Source: an uncultured Porphyromonadaceae bacterium
Lineage (GTDB): Bacteria; Bacteroidota; Bacteroidia; Bacteroidales; Muribaculaceae
Length of the DNA: 64,000 nt
Assembly (NCBI GenBank): GCA_900541865.1
Contig: UQLO01000005.1
Location: 1 to 64,000, forward strand
Direction of reading: 5' to 3'
The position numbers and the translations under genes were made by a program. Positions within the stretch are counted from its first letter, which is position 1; each line of letters begins with the position of its first letter. The notes below the pieces were generated by a model. The model made no database searches. It saw only the letters and a list, made by a program, of their open reading frames with translations, and was not told where the DNA came from. Positions 59,780-64,000 of the stretch are shown here, piece by piece.

Positions 59780-61468
59780 ATGACATTCCAAGAATTAGGA
59801 GTTCGCGACGATCTTCTGCGCGGCATTGCCGGGTTGGGCTTCGAAGTCCCCATGCCCGTGCAGGAAAAAGTTATTCCGCGCCTGCTCGAAGGCGACAGAG
59901 ACCTCGTGGCTCTCGCTCAGACCGGTACCGGCAAAACGGCCGCTTTCGGTCTACCCATCATACAACGCATCGACACCTCCCGCAATGTGCCTCAGGCCCT
60001 TGTGCTCGCCCCTACCCGCGAGCTATGCCTCCAGATTGCCGGAGACCTCGCCGACTTCGCCAAGTATGTTCCCGACCTTGAGATTCTTCCCGTCTACGGC
60101 GGCTCGAGCATCGAAAGTCAGATTCGCGCTCTCCGCAAGGGTGTGCAGATCATTGTGGCTACACCGGGACGACTCATTGACCTTATAAACCGAGGCGTCG
60201 TCAAACTCGACGACGTGCACACCGTGGTCCTCGACGAGGCCGACGAAATGCTCAACATGGGCTTCGTCGATTCCATCAACGATATTCTCGCACATGTGCC
60301 CGACGACCGAAAGATGCTGATGTTCAGCGCAACAATGCCCCCGGAGGTTGCTAAAATAGCCAAACGCTTCATGCGCGACCCCGAAGAAATCGTAATCGGA
60401 ACGCGAAACGAGGGCGCCAAGAACGTGCGGCACATTTACTACATGGTCAATGCGCGCGACAAATATCTGGCCCTAAAGCGAATCGCCGACAATAACCCCA
60501 ATATCTACGCAATCATCTTCTGCCGCACCCGCCGCGACACCCAGGAGATTGCCGACAAGCTCATCTCCGACGGCTACAACGCCGACGCCCTCCACGGCGA
60601 CCTCAGCCAGCAGCAGCGCGACATCGTGATGCGCAAGTTCCGCGACCGCGTGATAACCCTACTGGTGGCTACCGACGTGGCCGCTCGAGGCCTCGACGTC
60701 GACGACCTCACACACGTGATAAACTACGGTCTGCCCGACGATACGGCCGTCTACACCCACCGGTCGGGACGTACCGGCCGCGCAGGAAAGACGGGTGTGT
60801 CGGTGGCTATTATCCACTCACGCGAGAAGGGCAAACTCCGAGAGATCGAGCGCATTATCGGAAAGAAGTTCGAACGCCGCGAAGTGCCTACTCCCGAGCA
60901 TATTATCGAAAAGCAGCTCTACAACCTCGCCGACCGCCTCGAGCGCGTTGAGGTCAACGATGCCGAAATCGACAAATACATCCCCGGTGTGGCCAAGAAG
61001 CTTTCGTGGCTCTCGGCCGAAGATCTCCTCAAGCGCGTTCTCTCCCTGGAATTCAACCGACTGCTGGCTTACTATAAGGACGCTCCCAAGCTCGACTTCA
61101 TCGACGAGAAGCCGGCGAAGGCCGAACGTCGTGCCGGCCGCGACCACTCCGGCAAGCGCTCCGACCAGGAGAAAGACCGTCGAACCGCCGAGAAAGGTAT
61201 GGAACGGCTCTACATCAACCTGGGCAAAGGCGATGGTTTCTACGCCGGAAACCTCATCGACATGCTCAACAAAAATGTCGGAGGTCAGCGCGTCGACGTG
61301 GGCCGAATAGACCTGATGCCCTCTTACTCGCTCTTCGACGTCAAGAAGGCCGACGCCCGTCGTGTGGTATCCGCCCTCAAGGGCTTGGAATTCTTCGGAA
61401 AGCGTGTTTTCAGCGAAGTGGCCGACCCTGACCGCGACTACGCCGCTATCTCGAAAAAGAAAAAATGA
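59780..61468 (+). CDS. DEAD-box ATP-dependent RNA helicase with DbpA-type RNA-binding domain
   Basis: 562 aa. Helicase motifs are in order: Q motif (FEVPMPVQEKVIP), I AQTGTGKT, Ia PTRELCLQ, II DEADEMLNMGF, III SATMP, V ATDVAARGLDV, VI HRSGRTGRAGKTG. The C-terminal DbpA/DeaD RNA-recognition domain (about 470-550) begins MERLYINLGKGDGFYAGNL. The likely role is ribosome assembly or mRNA remodelling, especially in the cold, as for DeaD/CsdA. Single-gene transcript, ended by a strong shared terminator. Confidence 0.94.
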   Translation: MTFQELGVRDDLLRGIAGLGFEVPMPVQEKVIPRLLEGDRDLVALAQTGTGKTAAFGLPIIQRIDTSRNVPQALVLAPTRELCLQIAGDLADFAKYVPDLEILPVYGGSSIESQIRALRKGVQIIVATPGRLIDLINRGVVKLDDVHTVVLDEADEMLNMGFVDSINDILAHVPDDRKMLMFSATMPPEVAKIAKRFMRDPEEIVIGTRNEGAKNVRHIYYMVNARDKYLALKRIADNNPNIYAIIFCRTRRDTQEIADKLISDGYNADALHGDLSQQQRDIVMRKFRDRVITLLVATDVAARGLDVDDLTHVINYGLPDDTAVYTHRSGRTGRAGKTGVSVAIIHSREKGKLREIERIIGKKFERREVPTPEHIIEKQLYNLADRLERVEVNDAEIDKYIPGVAKKLSWLSAEDLLKRVLSLEFNRLLAYYKDAPKLDFIDEKPAKAERRAGRDHSGKRSDQEKDRRTAEKGMERLYINLGKGDGFYAGNLIDMLNKNVGGQRVDVGRIDLMPSYSLFDVKKADARRVVSALKGLEFFGKRVFSEVADPDRDYAAISKKKK

Positions 61469-61481
61469 CAAAACTTGCATA

Positions 61482-61521
61482 AAAAGCGGCGCCCCGGGGA
61501 AATTCCTCGGGGCGCCGCTTT
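61482..61521. terminator. Bidirectional terminator between the helicase gene and rprY
   Basis: Near-perfect stem aaagcggcgccccg / cggggcgccgcttt with A- and T-runs on both sides, placed between converging genes. Confidence 0.85.
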
Positions 61522-61542
61522 GAATAGGGTCGAAGAGGCGGA

Positions 61543-62244
61543 TTATTTCTCGGCCTCGGGGGCGATGAGCTTGTAGCCCTTGCCGTGGATGTTGATGATT
61601 TCGATGGAGGGATCGTCCTTGAGATGCTTGCGCAGCTTGGTGATGTAGACGTCCATGCTGCGGGCGTTGAAGTAGTTGTCGTCGATCCAGATGGTCTTCA
61701 GGGCGTAGTTGCGTTCCAGAATTTCGTTGACGTGGGCGCAAAGAAGACTCAGCAGCTCGCTTTCCTTGGTGGTGAGCTTGGTGATTTTGTCGCCTATCAT
61801 CAGCACCTGCTTCTGGGTGTCGAAGGTAAATTTGCCGATTTTGTACATAGTGATTTCGCGGCCCTTCTTGCCCTTTACGCGGCGAAGGATGGCCTCGATG
61901 CGGAATACCAGCTCCTCCATCGAGAAGGGCTTGGTGATGTAGTCGTCGGCTCCGATTTTGAAGCCCTCGAAGATATCGTCCTTCAGGCTCTTGGCCGTCA
62001 GGAAGATGATGGGCACTTCGGAGTTGACGTTGCGTATTTCGGTCGCAAGGGTGAAGCCGTCTTTTTTAGGCATCATCACGTCCAGAGCGCAGATGTCGTA
62101 CTTGCCTTTGAGGAATGCTTTGTAGCCGGCCTCGCCGTCGGCGAAGAGGTCTGCGTTGTATCCCTTGGCCTGAAGGTACTCACGAAGGAGCATGCCAAGG
62201 TTTTCGTCGTCTTCGCACAGAAGAATTCTCATACGGTCTTCCAT
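61543..62244 (-). CDS. rprY: OmpR/PhoB-type response regulator, RprY-like
   Basis: 233 aa. Receiver domain with acidic pair ED-D (LLCEDDENLG), phosphoacceptor Asp55 (CALDVMMPKKDG), conserved Thr (FLTAKS) and Lys (ITKPFS); winged-helix DNA-binding domain from about residue 135 (FTFDTQKQVLMIGDKITKLTTKESELLSLL, VYITKLRKHLKDD). It resembles RprY of Bacteroides fragilis. A start at the second Met (residue 5) is possible. Five bases after the kinase gene. Confidence 0.92.
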   Translation of the reverse strand: MEDRMRILLCEDDENLGMLLREYLQAKGYNADLFADGEAGYKAFLKGKYDICALDVMMPKKDGFTLATEIRNVNSEVPIIFLTAKSLKDDIFEGFKIGADDYITKPFSMEELVFRIEAILRRVKGKKGREITMYKIGKFTFDTQKQVLMIGDKITKLTTKESELLSLLCAHVNEILERNYALKTIWIDDNYFNARSMDVYITKLRKHLKDDPSIEIINIHGKGYKLIAPEAEK

Positions 62245-62249
62245 AGTGT

Positions 62250-63782
62250 TCAGTTTTTAGAGAGTGGGAGTATTATTATGAATTTTGTTCCGGTGTTGTA
62301 TTCGCTCTCGACGCTTATGCTGCCGCCGAGATCGGTGATGATTTTGCGCACATAGGCCAGCCCCAGACCGAAGCCCTTGACGTCGTGGCGGTTGCCGGTC
62401 GACACGCGGTAGAATTTCTCGAAGATTTTCTTCAGGTCGTCGCGACGTATGCCTATGCCGTTGTCGCTGATGGTGATTTCGAGCCGGTCTTCGTCGAGGT
62501 CGCGGCTGGCCACGGTGAGTTTGAGGTCGCGATCTTCGGAGCGATACTTTACGGCGTTGTCGAGCAGGTTGAATATCACGTTGGTGAAGTGCATCTCGTC
62601 GACTTCGACGATGGCATCCATGGCGTCCAGATCGGCCGATATGCTGCCGCCGTATTTCTCCACTTTGAGTTTGAAGGTGTTCACCACGTTGAATATAACC
62701 GTGTTGGCATCGACTTCTTCGAGTTTGAAGGTCGACTTCTGGCGGTCGAACATACTCATCTGGAGCACTTTCTCGACTTGGAATCGAAGGCGCTTGGTTT
62801 CGTCTGTGATCACGGTGGCTATCTGCTGAAGCATTGTCGGGCTCTTGCGCACGCTTTGGTCGTTGAGCATCTGCGCCGCAAGGCTGATCGACGAGATGGG
62901 CGTCTTGAACTCGTGCGTCATATTGTTGATGAAGTCGTTCTTCATCTCGGTGAGTTTCTTCTGGCGGAAGGCCATCACTATGGTATAGACGAATATCACA
63001 ATCAGGATGAGTGTGAAGGCAAAGGCCGGCACCATGAACGATATGCTCGAGAAGATATAGTCCTTCTTGGTCGGAAAATACACCTTGAGATAGTTCGTAG
63101 GCCCGTTGGCGTCGTTAGGGAACAGGGGCTGCACGAACATATTGTCGCGGTCGGAAGGGCCGGCCTCGAAGTTGCGGCTTTTGTAGACGGCGGTGCCGTT
63201 GAAGTTCACCACGGCGAACTCGAAGGGTACGCGAAGCCCGAGCGTGTCAAGCTCTTCGCGCAGGTACGACGACACTAAGGCCGAGTCGGCGCGCTCGGAG
63301 ATGGGGCGGCTGGCTGCTGTGCTGACTATGTTGAGTATCACCTCGTCGAGCAAACCTTTCTGGTAGATATAGCGGTTGCGGTAGGCCTCCTGCGCGGTGC
63401 GGTAGTGGCGGGCAAGGCCGCCGGCGTTGGCGCGACGCAGCATGGAGATTTCGCCGGCCGCGCCTTTGATGGTGATGTCGGTCTCAAGGCCTGTTGAGGT
63501 TGTGAACGAGTACTTTATGCCGTCCTGGTCGGATACCGGTTGGTCGACGTAGGTGGCCAGTGTCGACGTCTGCACCTGCTGGAGGTCGTCTTCGAGGAAG
63601 TGGCGCGTTTCGTCCTGCTCGAGGCGCATCGCAACGGCCACCAGGCTCTGGCGGACGCCCTGCGAGAACTGCTCGTAGCGTATCTGAACGATGTTTTTCA
63701 TATAGAAAATCTGTATGCACAGCAGTCCGATGAAGGTTAGGGCCATCACCACTGCCAGTATCCAGATAGTCGATTTCTTCAT
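62250..63782 (-). CDS. rprX: Sensor histidine kinase, RprX-like
   Basis: 510 aa with two transmembrane helices (about 6-30 and 240-270) flanking a 210-aa periplasmic sensor. The cytoplasmic part has the H box NNMTHEFKTPISS, N box NLLDNAVKYR, G1 DNGIGIRRDD and G2 GFGLGLAYVRKI. It pairs with the response regulator 5 bases downstream. The signal sensed is not known here. Promoter about 110 bases upstream. Confidence 0.92.
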   Translation of the reverse strand: MKKSTIWILAVVMALTFIGLLCIQIFYMKNIVQIRYEQFSQGVRQSLVAVAMRLEQDETRHFLEDDLQQVQTSTLATYVDQPVSDQDGIKYSFTTSTGLETDITIKGAAGEISMLRRANAGGLARHYRTAQEAYRNRYIYQKGLLDEVILNIVSTAASRPISERADSALVSSYLREELDTLGLRVPFEFAVVNFNGTAVYKSRNFEAGPSDRDNMFVQPLFPNDANGPTNYLKVYFPTKKDYIFSSISFMVPAFAFTLILIVIFVYTIVMAFRQKKLTEMKNDFINNMTHEFKTPISSISLAAQMLNDQSVRKSPTMLQQIATVITDETKRLRFQVEKVLQMSMFDRQKSTFKLEEVDANTVIFNVVNTFKLKVEKYGGSISADLDAMDAIVEVDEMHFTNVIFNLLDNAVKYRSEDRDLKLTVASRDLDEDRLEITISDNGIGIRRDDLKKIFEKFYRVSTGNRHDVKGFGLGLAYVRKIITDLGGSISVESEYNTGTKFIIILPLSKN

Positions 63783-63889
63783 TGTTTCGTTTAACCTATG
63801 TTATGTTAACGCATTAAGTTTAGGAAATGTTCCTTATTTTTAACGTTGGAGGCATTTATTAAATTGTGCCCGGTTTTAACATTTCGCGT

Positions 63890-63920
63890 CAAAATTAACA
63901 AATAAATGTGAAGCAACAAA
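63890..63920 (-). promoter_or_regulatory. Putative promoter of rprXY
   Basis: On the minus strand TTTG (63917-63920) and TAATTTTG (63890-63897) are 19 bp apart, matching the Bacteroidetes consensus; start codon 108 bases downstream. Confidence 0.6.
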
Positions 63921-63951
63921 GCGCATCCCCGTTTTTTTTTCGGGAATGCGC
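63921..63951. terminator. Hairpin near the right window edge
   Basis: gcgcatccccg / cgggaatgcgc with one mismatch and a T-rich loop, followed on the plus strand by CGTTTTTAG. It may end a transcript entering from outside the window; no gene is visible from here to 64000. Confidence 0.5.
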
Positions 63952-64000
63952 CGTTTTTAGACGAATAGGCCGGTTTTACCGACGAATTTCAGCTTAATTC

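Overview
The window looks like the chromosome of a fairly GC-rich gut Bacteroidales, most likely of the Muribaculaceae or a related family. The main signs are a SusC/SusD polysaccharide utilisation locus, promoters with the Bacteroidetes -7 box TAnnTTTG, the near absence of Shine-Dalgarno sequences, an RprX/RprY two-component pair, a DUF4835 gene beside coaBC and recN, and secreted lipoproteins. The species assignment is inference. No phage, integrase or insertion sequence was recognised. Most genes lie on the minus strand.

Positions 1-13600 hold a beta-glucan utilisation locus read right to left: susC (13600), susD, a surface glycan-binding lipoprotein, then, after a strong terminator-like hairpin, a GH16 endo-glucanase with a BACON domain, a GH5 enzyme and two GH3 beta-glucosidases. 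The expected scheme is surface cleavage by GH16, capture and import by SGBP/SusD/SusC, and final hydrolysis to glucose by GH5 and GH3. No dedicated regulator is visible in the window.

Positions 13800-27320 carry a TPM-domain protein, a DUF389 membrane protein, an acetyl-CoA hydrolase/transferase family enzyme, miaB, a GYF-CD225 protein with a DUF2752 partner, a three-gene DUF3791/DUF3990 toxin-antitoxin-like cassette, a GNAT acetyltransferase, tRNA-Gln(CUG), several small proteins, a secreted repeat protein, and an hslR-pth-rplY group.

Positions 27540-29970 contain a lipoprotein gene broken by one base in a G8 tract, flanked by two direct copies of a roughly 320 bp palindrome-rich repeat made partly of 48 bp tandem units. 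Flavodoxin, an acyl-ACP thioesterase, two unknown genes and an S9 peptidase follow.

Positions 34988-52820 are the most unusual part: a tightly packed minus-strand array of 12 genes. It begins with SrfB (actin/Hsp70-fold ATPase signature) and SrfC (P-loop GTPase-like), then a membrane-anchored subtilisin-type protease with an intact catalytic triad, a four-helix membrane protein, a second GTPase, three membrane-anchored proteins (two rich in beta/Ig-like sequence), a DUF1294 protein and three paralogous DUF2135 proteins. I infer one NTP-driven envelope complex, possibly with a proteolytic output. Its function is unknown and it is the best candidate for an undescribed system.

Positions 52970-64000 return to core genes: rlmB, recN, DUF4835, coaBC, a DnaQ-type exonuclease and dnaN in one operon, a DEAD-box RNA helicase on the plus strand, and rprY/rprX.
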